This document shows, piece after piece, positions 1-14,100 of a stretch of DNA of 64,000 bases. The notes beneath the pieces were generated by a model, which saw only the letters and a list, made by a program, of their open reading frames with translations, searched no databases and was not told the origin of the DNA. A program made the translations under genes and the position numbers. The stretch is from Siphlonurus alternatus (Eukaryota > Arthropoda > Insecta > Ephemeroptera > Siphlonuridae): positions 32,955,351 to 33,019,350 of the forward strand of contig OX463782.1 of assembly GCA_949825025.1 (NCBI GenBank). The letters are read 5' to 3'. The first letter of the stretch is position 1, and every line of letters begins with the position of its first letter.

Positions 1-292
1 GTCACAATATATTAAAAACAGAAAAGTATAAATTACGACGAGTAATAATTTACGTTTTGTTAAAAATTATTATTAAAGTTTGTATTAAAAAAATATACTG
101 TATATTCATATATCGATGCCTGTCTAAAGTTTTCCTAATAACGAGCGTATATATTATGAGGCGATAAAATTAGTACTCTAGCTGCATACAAATCAGATTG
201 AAATGTAATAAAATTTACAATTATAAACACACAACAATGAGAGGAAAATAAATTTAACGTGATATAAATACTAAAATTTCACGTAAAAGTAC
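1..292 (-). other. partial peroxidasin intron
   Basis: AT-rich sequence after the donor of the exon at 293-532. I see no coding segment or repeat in it; the next exon is off the window. Confidence 0.7.
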
Positions 293-532
293 CTTGTGAA
301 GAGGTAAAGGTCCTTCAGGTATCGGATGGAACGAGGCGTTGAGTCGATCTAGTATGGGGTTGATTAGCGTGTGCCCGAAGCGGAGTGCGGCCGTGGCGAA
401 GGCGTTTGCGATGCGTGGATCGGTGGTAGGCCGGTATCCGCGGTACGGACCTAGTCGTCGCATTCCCTCTGGGCCAAGCACGTGCGGCAGCCAGTGCGTG
501 TACGTGATGTGCTGCATCTCGGCGCCGACAAC
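293..532 (-). CDS. Pxn: peroxidasin visible exon 20: proximal haem histidine
   Basis: Encodes [20 protein letters not shown], then [20 protein letters not shown] and [16 protein letters not shown]. The His codon at 371-373 in [10 protein letters not shown] is the proximal haem ligand (His336 in myeloperoxidase). Acceptor TTCCTGGCAG, donor GTACTTTTAC. The coding sequence continues off the left edge: the Asn partner of the proximal His and the rest of the domain are not in the window. Confidence 0.96.
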
Positions 533-3500
533 CTGCCAGGAACGTGCACAGTGTCAGAGTGGCGTACGAACGTAATTCGAGTTCCTTTGAACGTCAAATT
601 GAATATAAACTCATTTTTTGTTCTCTATATATGCAAAATGTATATATATCTAAGAATTGAAATGGTGGATATAAGAAAGTTTATTATATCAAAGAATATA
701 CAATTTTGTGAAATAATATTTGACGAGAAGAAGGAAAAAGCCAATTTATCTGGATGCTTTTGAAGCTTTCATATCAACGATTATATCTATATTCAAATTT
801 TATCGTGAATTTTATTTTGTCTGTTTCAATTTAAATTTTAAAAATAATTACTTTTGACTTCAAGATGAATATCTAATAAAATTTTTAATAAAAATTACAT
901 TACTTAATCGAAATACTTAATGGCTTAAATACTTTTTTTTTTTTCTTTTTCTTTGTTTTTTTTATGACATAATTTTATATAACTATAATATAATGTAAAT
1001 TATTGCACATATGGTATGATTATTACAATAGTTTAAATTTTGGTTGAAATACATTGAAAAACTAAATATATACCTTGCGAGACTCATGGAAAAGTACATC
1101 TGCATCCCAATGCGGATTCACCCTGCGCAGTTCAGTTGCAATTCGGTTATGTTCGCGCAGCCATATGGTATGCATGGCAAGTAATGCAACCTGTTCGTTA
1201 GCTCTGACGTCACCAGCCAAGAAACATCCAATCTGACTCTCCCTTGGGTCACGTCGGCAGTCCATAAAGTCTCTCTCTGCTTGAGGTAAAAGCGGCCCAC
1301 GCACTCGAGACAAAGTACTGGTGCGCATGAGACCGTAATGAGACGTGAAATCACGGAGCTCGTTAGCGATTGAATCGGAGAACCCATACACCTGAGGATA
1401 CATTCATGATTTCAATAGAGATATTATGTTATTATATATGATAGGATGAGTATACCTGAGAAGCATCAATGAATGAAGTCAACTGATTAATTTGTTCTCT
1501 TGGATTCACGGAATCGAAAAGAACGGAAGTTCCTCCCGAGCCGCAAATTGCACTACTACGTACGAAGTCCATACATCTTCCAGCCCGCCCGCGTGGATCA
1601 CTATCGGGTATTTCAATGGGGTAGCACGGAGATGCAAATTCGCACGATCTGTAAATAATGAATATTAATTTTAGCAATTAATTAATAATAAGCAAGTATT
1701 AACATTTTTTTTTTTTTTTTTTTTTTTTTTTGCAATTGCTCATGCTTGCCTTGTATTTTTAATTCTAAATAATGTATAATTATTAAATGGTTGTATCACT
1801 TATAATAAAATGTTGTGCGTGCGTATACAATTATTAATCTATGTCCTCATCTTAATTATTATTCTTTTGTTACCAGAAATATTTGGAATTAAAGATTTGT
1901 ATCTAAAATGAGCTTGTGAGAATCTGCTGTTAAATACAGATCTAATTACATAATATTATATAGCTTGGCAAAAAGACGTCGACATAAAAACTATGAGAGG
2001 GTTCTGTTTTTACGTTAAATTTACGCTATCCATTTATCATACAAGCTACGTTTACATGATGGTGTTTAATGCGTATTCGTTGACGACGGATAATGTTAGA
2101 ATATAATAGAATATATTTATTCGACCACTGGCGGTAATACAGCAACAAATTGTTACAATACTGCATGAGTCTTGTCAAAAAATATCACATATATTATACG
2201 TACAACACATAAACACATAAACTCATTATTCTTATGAGGCGTCGTCAACCTCATAAGAATAACATGATGGTGTTTAATGGTTACGCATTAAACACCATCA
2301 TGTAAACGTAGTAATTTTAAATTAAAAGAGGTGAGATCTAACCCCGCGACTATAATATGATGCTCTCTTCAATTTTTAATTTGAAAATTCCATACATGAA
2401 AACATCATGATAAAAAAAAAAACTCGTTTAAAATAGTGAATGTTATTTGCTCTATGTGTAGAGAGAGGCTCCTTAGCCTTTTACATTCACCTATTTGGGT
2501 TGTTATGTTGTTGCTATTATTTATTTTTCTTCCCTATTCCCTACAATGTAATTTATCCCAAATAAACAATTATTATTATTATAATCCAGACATAAGAAAG
2601 GTTTCCTTTCTTTGACTTTTACTACCAGAAAAATGAATTCATTATAATCCTAAATGATAATAAATGCAACAAATATACTGTATACATAAAGGTCTCGGAG
2701 TTACTACACAGGATAATTTTGTTGAACTCACCCCCTGCAAGCGACCCCCTCTTCGTAGCTCTCCCCACTGAGGGACGGGATGGCGTGGTCCAGATCGTGG
2801 TCCAGAAACTGTCCCCACTGCATCAACATGTGCGTGGCCGCGTGGTCCGGGGTCACTTCCGACGAGCTGATGAGTCGAGTGGACACGAGTCGAGCGCTTG
2901 GCTTCGAGAACCCGAAGTACTTGAGACTCTTCGTCCAACCTGCAAGAAAAAGACGTGGCTCAAGAATATAGTCATGTAGTAAGTGAAAAGTTTCAATTAT
3001 AATAAAATGTACTTGAATTGTTCTTACCAAATTAAAATTTATGTAAATAAAACGTAGCACAGAATTATTTATAAACTTTCCTATTGATTCAATATTATAT
3101 TATAATATAATTAATTCTAATTTTAATTATATAATAAAAAAAGAGGTCGACTATATTGATCTGTACGTAAACATAATTATATGAAATTTATTTCAGCGAG
3201 ATCTTATTCGTTAATTCATTTTACAACATAGAAGAAAATCAATTCAATCACTTACATAGTTTTAATTAAATTTATCGATTTATTTCATTTTTTCCCCCGA
3301 ACAGAATTAATTGAAAATTTATCATTTAGATCAGAAGTTTAAACTTCAGCTTAAGAAATTTCGCATCGTAATAAGATGATCAGTAATTCTCAAACTCAAA
3401 ATTAACTTTGCTATTATTACTTGACAGGAAAACTTTGGAAAACATTATAAAAACAATACGAAGAAATTAAAAAAAAATATATAAAATAAAACTCTCAGCG

Positions 3501-5106
3501 GGGGCATACATGACCAAAATGTGTCAATTGCCACGAAATACCAATCAATCAATCAATCGAAACTCTCAGCAGTATTAGAAAAAAAAATTGTCAAACAAAA
3601 ATATGGATACAAAAAAAAAAAAAAAAAATACATAATATATAAACATTACGCATACATGACCAAAATGTGTCAATTGCCCCAAAATACCAACCAACCAACC
3701 ATAAACATTATGCACTTACCAATTGGTAAATTAAATCCATTTTCATATTCCGACGGTAAAAGTCTATAAAATGCAGTAAGTGAAGCTCCCCACATGGGAT
3801 GACGTAGATTATTACAAGTTCCATCTAGAGTTCTATACTTTGAATGGAAACACATATCATCGCAGTCAACATGCGGCCTGTGAGCCATGCATCCAGATAA
3901 ATTAGCGATGAGTTCAAGTTGAGACGGCGACAGAAGCTCCCGGTACGTGAAATCTGTAATTAAAACGTAAATTTTAATTGAAAATAATATATTTTTATTA
4001 TATAAAAACTTCATACCATGGCCTGTGAGATTCAATTTCATGCCAGATAGCACGTGTTTACGAACGTTAGCTAATGTAATTTCATAAATTTCTGCTGCTC
4101 TTGCAACCTGCCGAGCTTCAGCGTTTGGATAACGAATAATTCTCAGCAATTCTCCGGGAGTGGCTGGCGTTGTTCGGGAAAACAACGCGTTTAATGTGTC
4201 GTTAACGGCACGATCCACGGATTTCTGTGCTTCTTGGAAAGCTCGTTGTACAAATCTGTCTCCAGGCCCTGCCACCACAGCAACACCTGCAGCATAATTA
4301 CAATCGTTTAATTACAACTCGTGCAAAACAATTACTTTATAGTTAGTTTATATTATTACTTTTAAATTAATTTAACAATTCTATTAATTCTAAATGGGTA
4401 ACAAAGAACGCTATAATTTTAAATCAACTTCAATTCTCACTTATTTGCATATTATAAAGAGTTTTATTTTTAACAATTTAGAATTTAAAAAAAAAAGAAA
4501 TATATTGACATTGACATTATACAGTACGTAGTACAGTATATTGCGAATTTCGTAAAAAAAGCATATTCACCATGCACGTTATGCAAATGACTAAACGTAC
4601 TCATAGAGGGAGGACTAGACAGACCAGACATCTATTATATAGTATGTACACTTAATTATTTTACCTCTAACGGTGACTGTTCCCTTGGCCGAAATTTGTC
4701 CGTTTTCATTGACAGCATAACATTCGTACTCTCCGCTATCTTGGTTGGAAACATTGTACACGTACAGACTTCCCACAGAGGATACTCTGAAACATGATAA
4801 AAAGTAGGTGTGGTCATTAGCATATAGCTCTATTATGTAAATCGTTAATTTTAGTAGCACTTGATATTATATTACGGTCTGTCCACAAAAGGAATGGTTG
4901 TGAAAATTAACACAACTCTTTAGCATTTATTACAGGCAATAAAATAGTTCTGTATAAATTTAAACATGATAGTATATTTATATTATAATATTTTAGAGAA
5001 CCAATTTAAATATATTATAATATTATGAAAATTTGTACTTTTAATTATAAAGTAAATTTATTAACAAAACTTTTAAGTTCTTGCTATTATAGGATCTCAT
5101 ATATAG

Positions 5107-5142
<36 letters not shown>

Positions 5143-8100
5143 TGCTGATATTTATGTTATTATATATGAAGGCTTAAATTGTCTCTTATGCTTTAAATCA
5201 TGTTAGTTTTTTGGGTTGACCAATAAACAGCCTACACGATTTATTTTTCATTGCATAAATTAATACAGCAAAAAAAAAAAAGTGTATATTTGAATCAAGA
5301 ACTCCTAGCTAGTAATGAATACAGTCATCTTATTCACATCGATTTTGAGAGTGTCAGAGCTAGGTATCTTATTAAAAAAAAATGACGGTACATATCTCGA
5401 GGTTCTCTATCGATATAAATGCAATACAAAAATTAATTCAGATTATTTACCTGTGTCTGGCGTCCTCGTCAATGGGCACACTGTCCTTCCTCCACGAAAT
5501 GGCTGGCGGGGGATGTCCCGAGGCACTGCACGGAATCTCGATGGTGGCTCCGGGTGGCACGCTCATATCGTAGGGCGCGTGCTGCAGCGCGGGTGGCTCG
5601 CGAGATTCGACGTGCACGATGAGAGAGGCGCCAGCCAGCAGTCGGCCGGCCGCGTTCTTCGCACTGCAGGTGTAAGAGCCCGCGTCGGCAGCCTTCACGC
5701 GCTCAATGCGAAGGATTTGGCCTAATAATAGACGGATTAAAATGATAGTATAATAGAAAATGTTTTTATTCGTAATAAAGGAGATTTTATAACAAAAGCA
5801 AACTAAATCTCTCAAACTCTTACATTTTATCTGCTTACAAATAACGGTATAGAATGCATCTTTTATATGAGAATTATGATGGTAAAAAAATGTCTATTTT
5901 AAAAATAAATTGAGATAATTCATCATAATTTTGCTCACCATTCGCGAGCAGTGCGACGTTTCCTCCGGGAGCGACGAGCTGCCCCTCCCTGAACCAGCTG
6001 ATACTCGGGGTGGGCTGACCCTCCGCCACACATCGGAACTGAGCGGCGCCCCCGGCCAGCACCGTCTCATTACGTGGAGCCTCCGTGAGCACCGGTGCCG
6101 CTGGAGGTCAAAGTTCAAGGTCAAGTATGGCCACACAGACTCTCAAGGTCAAAGGTCAAGTGGACAACATGATCGTTGAAGGATATTTATTACCAAAAGG
6201 TATATATAATAAATAATACTGTCAAATTTATTAAAATTTAGTAGCTTTTGATAAAATCATATGTTGACAAATTACTCTTATCAACAGTAATAATTTATAA
6301 AATGCTACCTACAGTGAAGCAATGTTTTTTAGCGTATAATACAGTACATAATAAATTCTTTTATTACTTTTAAAGATAGTAATAATAGAATCTTAACTAT
6401 CATCCAAAGTAAAAAATAAATAAAAAAGGAAAGTTAAGTTTAAAGAGACAATCAATAACAAATAAATTTATCAAAAATTGGCATATTGAAATTTTTTTTT
6501 CGCAATAATTAAAACTTGAATCTACTGCAATTACTTGTCACAATATTCAGTATAATTTATCATTTGTATTGTTATTTTGATGCTAAAAATAGCCCTATAT
6601 AAAATAAGAACGTCATAGAAAAAACACAATTAAAAACGAATATTAAAATATAACTTACCATTAACTTTAAGTAAAGCAATAGCATGAATTCTTCCTAAAT
6701 AATTAGACGCCGAACATCTATAAGAACCAGAATCCTCTCTTCTTGCTTCTAAAATAACCAGAGTACCATTTGCAGTCACCTATAAATAAAAAAAGAACAA
6801 TAGTATAATAAATTTAAATTGAGTTAATGTATTTGTAACGTCGGCTGAAGAAAGACTAACTGACCTTCACCCTATCAGACGGGATGATATTTCTGCCATC
6901 TCGGGTCCAGCTGACGTCAGGGGTCGGCTGTCCCGCCACCTCGCAACTTATAGTCACGCCGCGACCCAGGGGCACTTGTTGATCGTCGGGGGTCTTCACG
7001 AAACGAGGCTTCACTGCGGCAGACACCCCGCACATTAAATTAAATCTTATTATTATTACTATCAAAATATACTTATATTTTATCAAGGTTAATTTAATTG
7101 ATTAAAAGATATTTGATTTCTTCATACACCATCATACTTTATAGTACATTATGCAATAAAATAATTTAAAATTAGATTCAATTAAATACTACACTGATAA
7201 TTTTGCTGTTGCATATTTCTAAATAAAATTCAAAATTTTCTATATTATTAAGTCCTTCTATCTTAATATCATCTAAAATGAGGCTATTCTTTACAATCAC
7301 TTAATAAACCTTATGCCATAACATACAAAATAAAATCGATTACATAAAACGTACAATGGGCAGTAACGAATAGACTCTGATTAAATTCTAAAACCATTTA
7401 ATTTTATTATTATATTCAAAGATATATATATATATATATATTTATATCCTATAAGTATACAGGAGTTTAGTATTTTCAAAGAGTTTACATACAGAAAATC
7501 TCTTATTTTTTTCTCAGTGTATACCCAGAGTACTAAGACAAGAGTAAGTTGTTTCTCGCGATGTTATTCTTTCTCTCGGTAAAACAATATGACGTCATCG
7601 GTGACTCATCAGTGTGGCGCCAGACGAGTGATCGTGACTTACAATTGTCGCAGTGACATCACACTCACCGGTGGTTCCGCTGACTCGCATCACGGCTGAC
7701 CGCGACTTGGCGTCTCCCGCGGGACTCTTGGCCATACACTCGTACACTCCTACGTCCTCCAGTAAAGCGTTCTCGATCATCAGAGTACCATCTTTGAGCA
7801 CCGAGTACCGCGGGTCCGAGAAACTAACTTCGTTACTGAAATAATAAACCTATTTGAAAAATTTCATCTTCATCTCATCCTTTACACGTCTAAACCTAAT
7901 CTTTTTACATCTAAACACATCTTATTTCCTCTTCGCTTAAAGCGAGGATGCAGTGAACAAATATTTCTAATATTTTAAGAAGAGAAAAAAATACGTAATC
8001 TAGTCTTTTTTTTCTTCTTCTTTTTTCCTCTAAAATGGTGCAAAATAAGAGGAAATTAGACGAGAGGAGAGTTTAATAGCGAATAAAAGATGAATTTTAT

Positions 8101-11100
8101 TTTAACTCGGGAATAAGTTATAAAATGCATTTTTTTTTTAATATTTTGATGACGTTTATTAATGAACACATGACTTTATTTGAATAGACAACTCGGCAAT
8201 CTTTTTCAAATTACATGTTTTTTTTTAAAGAAAAAAATCAATTATAATAATGGGCACATTATGTTGATGTATGCTCATATAAGAGATATAATAAAATTTA
8301 AAACAAATATATATATTAATATTGAAATCATATACATACATTGCATCATAATATAATTTGACATACTTAAAAGGACAAAGAGCAATAAAGTTGTCATGTT
8401 TTAATTGAAGTGTTTTTAATTAATCACCTGGAGAGTTACAAAGTATGTGTGTCATTAAGATAATTAAAAGCAGCAATTCACTCACATTAACTGAAAGAGA
8501 TTTATTTATTTTTTTATTATTTAAGCTTTGCATTTTTTTACTGTATCTTGATTTGTACAAAATTTCAATTCTTATCTATATAAATTATATATTAAATTAT
8601 ATTTGTATTTCGTAACTCCTGTTAAAAATCCTTTAAAAGAAGTTTTATACTAAATAAAATTCTAGTTCTATAATTAAACTCCTTCTGTGTCCGTGTTAAA
8701 CAGTACGATATCAATCACTCACGGGCGAAGTGTTAGATCAACACTGTTATCTCACTTCTCGTCTTGATTCGTTTTTGAGAATAAGCCTTTAATGATATGG
8801 CCATGCACCCAATTAATGTTATCTCACCTGTTCCTCAGCCACACGATGTCAGGCTCGGGGTCTCCCTCGGCCTTGCACGTGAAGTACACGGTGCCTCCGA
8901 ACGTGAGCTCCACGTCGTGCGGTTGCTCCTTGATCTCTGGCTTTTCTGTGGGCACGAGACACGCCCTCGTCAGTTGCAGGCGTGGGGTGGTTTAACATTA
9001 CCAAGGACATGGGGGGGGGGGGTTGAGAGCGCACTTGCAGTGAAACCGTATGGCGGCCATATTGGCAAGAAAAATTCGCTTTCCCGCAGCGATTTAATCG
9101 TGCCGCGATTTTTCCTCGCCAGTATGGCCGCCATACGGTTTCACTCGTTCAGTGGTTTCACTGCAAGTGCGCTTTTCTCGCCCCGCCAAGCCTCTCGTGA
9201 CATATGGAAATTCATACCTTAAATTAAAGCGGAAAAAAGTGCGAAATACTGCTCTAAAAATTTTTTAATCATTAGTTAGCCAACGTGTGATGTATTTCCT
9301 CAAAAAAAAAATATATATAAATAAATAAATAGTGAGAAAACAGCTTTAATTTTTTTAACATGTGATTTAAATAGCTGGTCGTTTCGACCCCTCCCTTAAT
9401 TCTCCCCTTTGGAATAGAGTGTGAAAACAAAAAAAAAATCATTTGTAATGCTAGGGTTAAACTTATAGAGATGTCAGAGTTAAGCGCAGTATATAAGAAA
9501 AATACATGGACAGATTGGACAGTACGTGTCCTGGTCGAAATTTCTTTCACTCTGTTTTATGTCAAAACCATTCCTGAAATCCTGAATGATAATAAAGTAG
9601 AATAATTTCCAAATGTTTTTTTTTGCTTGTGATATTTTGATAGCGTTAGCAAAATCAACAATCTGACTGATTGACAGAACAGACTATTAATCAATTGAAT
9701 CAATCAATTAGCTTACCCAGACTGGGTTTAAACATATTTTTATTATTTTAAAATAAATTATCTTCAAAAATTACAGAGCTTTGGTGAATCTGATTTTGTA
9801 CGTTCAATTTTCATTATTCAACATTCAAAAGTTAGAATTATTGATCGTGAAATTATAGAATGAGGAATTTGATTTGATGATCATATTTCAATACAATTTG
9901 CCAGTGGTAGTCATGTTATGTAATATTACTAATTAATATTTTGTGTATTGTTATGGTGCGTAATTAATTCTTGTGAAATTGTTGACATGTTATATATACA
10001 CATGGTGTATGGTACCATGGGTATAATTATTATTAATATTATTATCATATTATAGCAGTGTGTTTGACATGATATTTTCCCATTTAATATGTACAAAGTA
10101 ATGTAAATATCATGTATAGCCAGTATATAGCATTTCAACATATATATATATATACATTATATTAAATTAAATTTTTATTATTTTAGTTTGTTTATTTTGG
10201 AAATAATTTAGTCTCGACAAATTCAATGCCCCAAATGAAATGTTTTATGTTTTCACAGGCGCAAAATGTTTTAATGGTACGAGATAAAAGACTGTAGGAG
10301 ATTTTGATTCCTGATGACTGATACAAAATCAGCCACATGGTATAGTTGGAATATTGAATTTATTTTGTAGCCTGCGTCTCTCCCTGCAGCGTAAAAAAAT
10401 GGTTGTAGAAACAACAAAAGCTTTACATTTTTTTACATAAAGGAAATTTTTTAATATTGAGTGATTTTTTTTTCCAATGTGAAAATAACAACAGGGCTGA
10501 AATTAATTATATTTCTATCTAAAATATTTTCAATATTTTATTTTCTATAACACCACCAAGATTTTCACCACGGTGGCTCCAGGCAGGCTCATACCCAGAC
10601 CTTTATTTATTTTTCTCAACATATTTTTTCCCAATATTTTAAAGTTGTATATATTGGTAAATTTAAATTTTCATTTATTATATTAGCATATTCTAAACAC
10701 ACGACAACACTAAAACAATCATAAGGGTCTAATTGTAAAATAATAAAAAAAGTTTATTTTTATTTTAAAATGTGGGTGGAGGTACCATGTATACTGGTCA
10801 CAACCACTGCTCTCTTTATAAGGTCTCCGCGTTATCATTCAAGTTGGTTGGTTGGTATTTTGGGGCAATTGACACATTTTGGTCATGTATGCCCCCACCG
10901 CGTTATCATTCAATTTATGGAGGCATGGTGATTTTAAATGACTAATTTAACTGGGTGCTCTTCTTACCTCCAAATTTATTTGGGTAAGGTGGATTTTCAT
11001 GAGCGGCAACGGCGATGCGGCGGATTTCAACGAGCAAATTCGCCGGAGATCGCGTTAATTACGATGCTTTTTTTCTTTTAATCGCCAAATATGGCCGCCA

Positions 11101-14100
11101 ATGGATGTTACAGCAAGTGCGCATTATTCGCGTTGCGTCGCAGGCTGGAAATTGCTCATGTAAATCCACCTTTAGGATATATTAATAATTCGTTCAGGGG
11201 CTTATATAAATCTGCAAGGTGTTAATTATACTGGTACATTTGCCACTAAAAAGTGATGATAACATCGACGCTAGAGACACCTGCTGGCGGGATTACTTAC
11301 TGCAGTGGAAGTCATCCTCAGTGACTGCTGACAGGGACTTCCCCTGCATGTCATGGGGCTGCTGACACGTAGCGGCCGCCTGAGTGCTCTTCATTTGTTC
11401 TCGCAGCAGTTTCACCAGCCAGACCATCTCGCAGTCGCAGATCAGCGCGTTGCTGTCGAGGCGCCTGTGAAAACCAGCAGGGTAGGCAACCCGTCAAGCA
11501 TCGCTCCAACAACTCTTTGAAGAATGAGTGTACATCATCACCATTATCTTTCATGTCATAATATTTAACTCTTTAAATAGCTATTTTTAGTAAAAAATAT
11601 ATGAAAACTTGAAAATGTCTTTCAATTTTCTGCAAAATTTTAGAATTTCAATTATTTCTTTATTATGTCAAATATCGTACTTCTGACTTATTAGCAAGCG
11701 TATTAACGCTGCATGATAATACACGATAAAATTTTCCTTCAGAGAAAATACAACAACTTCTGTATTAGAAGAATTTGAAGTTTGCAAGATATGCAAGACA
11801 TGCAAGCTATATATTATATCTTACGTTCATCAATCGATAAATTTGATTGTCATTAAATTAAATCTCAAATTCGAAATTACTTAGTCTCTCAAATTATTAT
11901 AATATTTAACATTTAATATTAATGTGATGTAAGGAAATTTATTTACTTAAAAATTTATTATAAAGAACATGAGTAAAAAACAAAAATATTTTTATTTATA
12001 CATAAAATTTTAATAGTATCAAATTTTATTGATATTTCAACACGATTTTCATGTTTTAACAGAGATAAATCAAAGATATTAGTATGTAATTTGTAAGTGT
12101 GAAACACGACTTGTCTTTCAATAGAACTATCACTATGGTATATACGTGTGCAATACACTGCATCATGTGATATGAGATTCTGATAATTTGACTATTCTCG
12201 TCTATAATTTTACACGTTGTTGAATATCTTGCATAATCTTATTTGGTGTGAATACAAATGAAGCTTCTCGTGAGTTAGGCGTGTAGCATTCCATCACGCA
12301 ATAAAAGATTCCAGGTAAAATCAACAATAAAATTTTATAATCATATGCAGCAATTTGCATTTATAAATAAATAATGATGCAAATTTATTAAGACTCTTGA
12401 ATTTTCATCAATAAAATATAGAGACTGAAAAAAATAATAATAATTATAGATCAAGAAGCCATTTATTTTCCCACAAATATTTTTTTAAATTGGAAATAAT
12501 AAAAATATATGATTTAACTGATTTTAGTGAAAATTTAGCTTGTTGATTATAAGAGTGAATTGCATGAATTATAATGAAAAAACAAACTCGAATAAGTTGA
12601 ATTAAATTTTATTGTTACAAAAACTAAATCAACAAACAAAACAACCAAATAATAATTTTGAATATGAAGTTTTAAAAAGGTTGCTAAAAGTTATACGAGT
12701 CGCTTTTAATATTGAATTAAATGTTGCTATTTCTTAAAACTACGGTGTTTATTTGTGCTTTTTTTTACATTAATTTTGTTGATGGGAAATGCCCTTTAAC
12801 TTAATTGTGTTAGCTAACAATTATTAATGAACTTTTTAATTCCAAGCACTTTCAAACTTCTCCTTTTGTCAGTTTACATTAAAAACATAATGAATAAATA
12901 ATTCAGCTACCTTTTCAAATAAAGCTTTTAGTATAAATGAAATTGATTAATACAAATTATACAGTGTAACCACATAAAATGAAAAAAATATTTTATAAAT
13001 TTGATCACAGCTTGAAAGTAAAAAGCATTTATTTATTTATTTTTTTTTTTCTAAACGCGACATATATAGTGTATATTAAACTATTGTTGTTTTCTTGAAT
13101 GTTAATTTTTAGAAGGAATATATATTATAAAATAATGGTAGATGGAAATAAATAATATCTAGTTTTTATTTTCACTAACTTGTAATTACTTTTATATGTA
13201 TTTTAATTAATTTAGTCGAGGTTTGTTCTCTGAAAAACAAGCTTAAAAAATAAACTCAGCTGGGTTACACAGATATGTATATATTATTTAATAAAATAAT
13301 AAAAATATAAAAATAAACATATTTTCATTTGTTTTTTAAGTAGATTTGATAAATTTAAATTAATATAAATACATAATTATAAAGAAAACTTACAAATAAT
13401 CCCCCAATTTGTTCCCTTACCAGAAATCACAGCAATTACAACAATAGACAATAATGGTTGCAATTTTTTATTTCATTATTAGAAAATATACCTAAAATTA
13501 TGCTTTTCTGAATTTTTTCGGATTTTTTGGAGTGCGGGAACTAATTTAAAAAAAAAATATTTAAAATAACTGAATTTGGGTGGTACACCTGATGGGACAA
13601 CCGTGACGTCATTTTTCGTGCTGTGATTGGCTGTTGATGATGTCACGGCTGCTGTGATTGGCTGTTGATGACGTCACGGTTGTCCCATCAGATGTACCAC
13701 CCAAATTCAGACATTTTAAATATTTTTTTTAAAATTAGTTCCCGCACTCCAAAAAATTTGAAAAAATTCAGAAAATCATAATTTAATGTATATTTTCTAA
13801 TTATGAAATAAAAAAATGCAACCATTATTGTCTATTATAACAAATAATACTCACAGTCGTTTGAGAGAGACCATGTTTCGGAAAGCCCCTGCAGGGATGC
13901 GCTGCAGTTTGTTATGTTGCAGAAACCTGGATGGAGATCAATGTAATCAGTGAACGATGATGTATTGTTTTAGCCGGGGATAAAATAATGTCAATATTAC
14001 TTGTATTTAAACAACAGTGTGAAAATATTACCACAATCCATCATGCCTCTCTTTAGAATAACATTATATACCTGTGATAACATCAATAATATATTGACGC

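Larger units (their letters stand above)
2940..3719 (-). other. peroxidasin intron with two short retroelement tails
   Basis: AT-rich intron that contains two insertions of the same short tail sequence (3500-3559 and 3651-3700). Confidence 0.8.
8946..11300 (-). other. peroxidasin intron with several insertions
   Basis: Holds a 12-base G-run (near 9010), two related palindromic elements (9025-9179 and 10986-11172), a 28S-like fragment (10541-10604) and a 55-bp retroelement tail with a 16-bp duplication (10827-10913). Otherwise AT-rich. Confidence 0.8.

Noticed and set aside
5315..5725. Plus-strand ORF of 136 codons across the Ig exon
   Set aside because: Antisense shadow of the peroxidasin Ig3/Ig4 exon.
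8797..9222. Plus-strand ORF of 141 codons
   Set aside because: Antisense of the Ig1 exon continuing through the GC-rich palindrome at 9025-9179; no family features.
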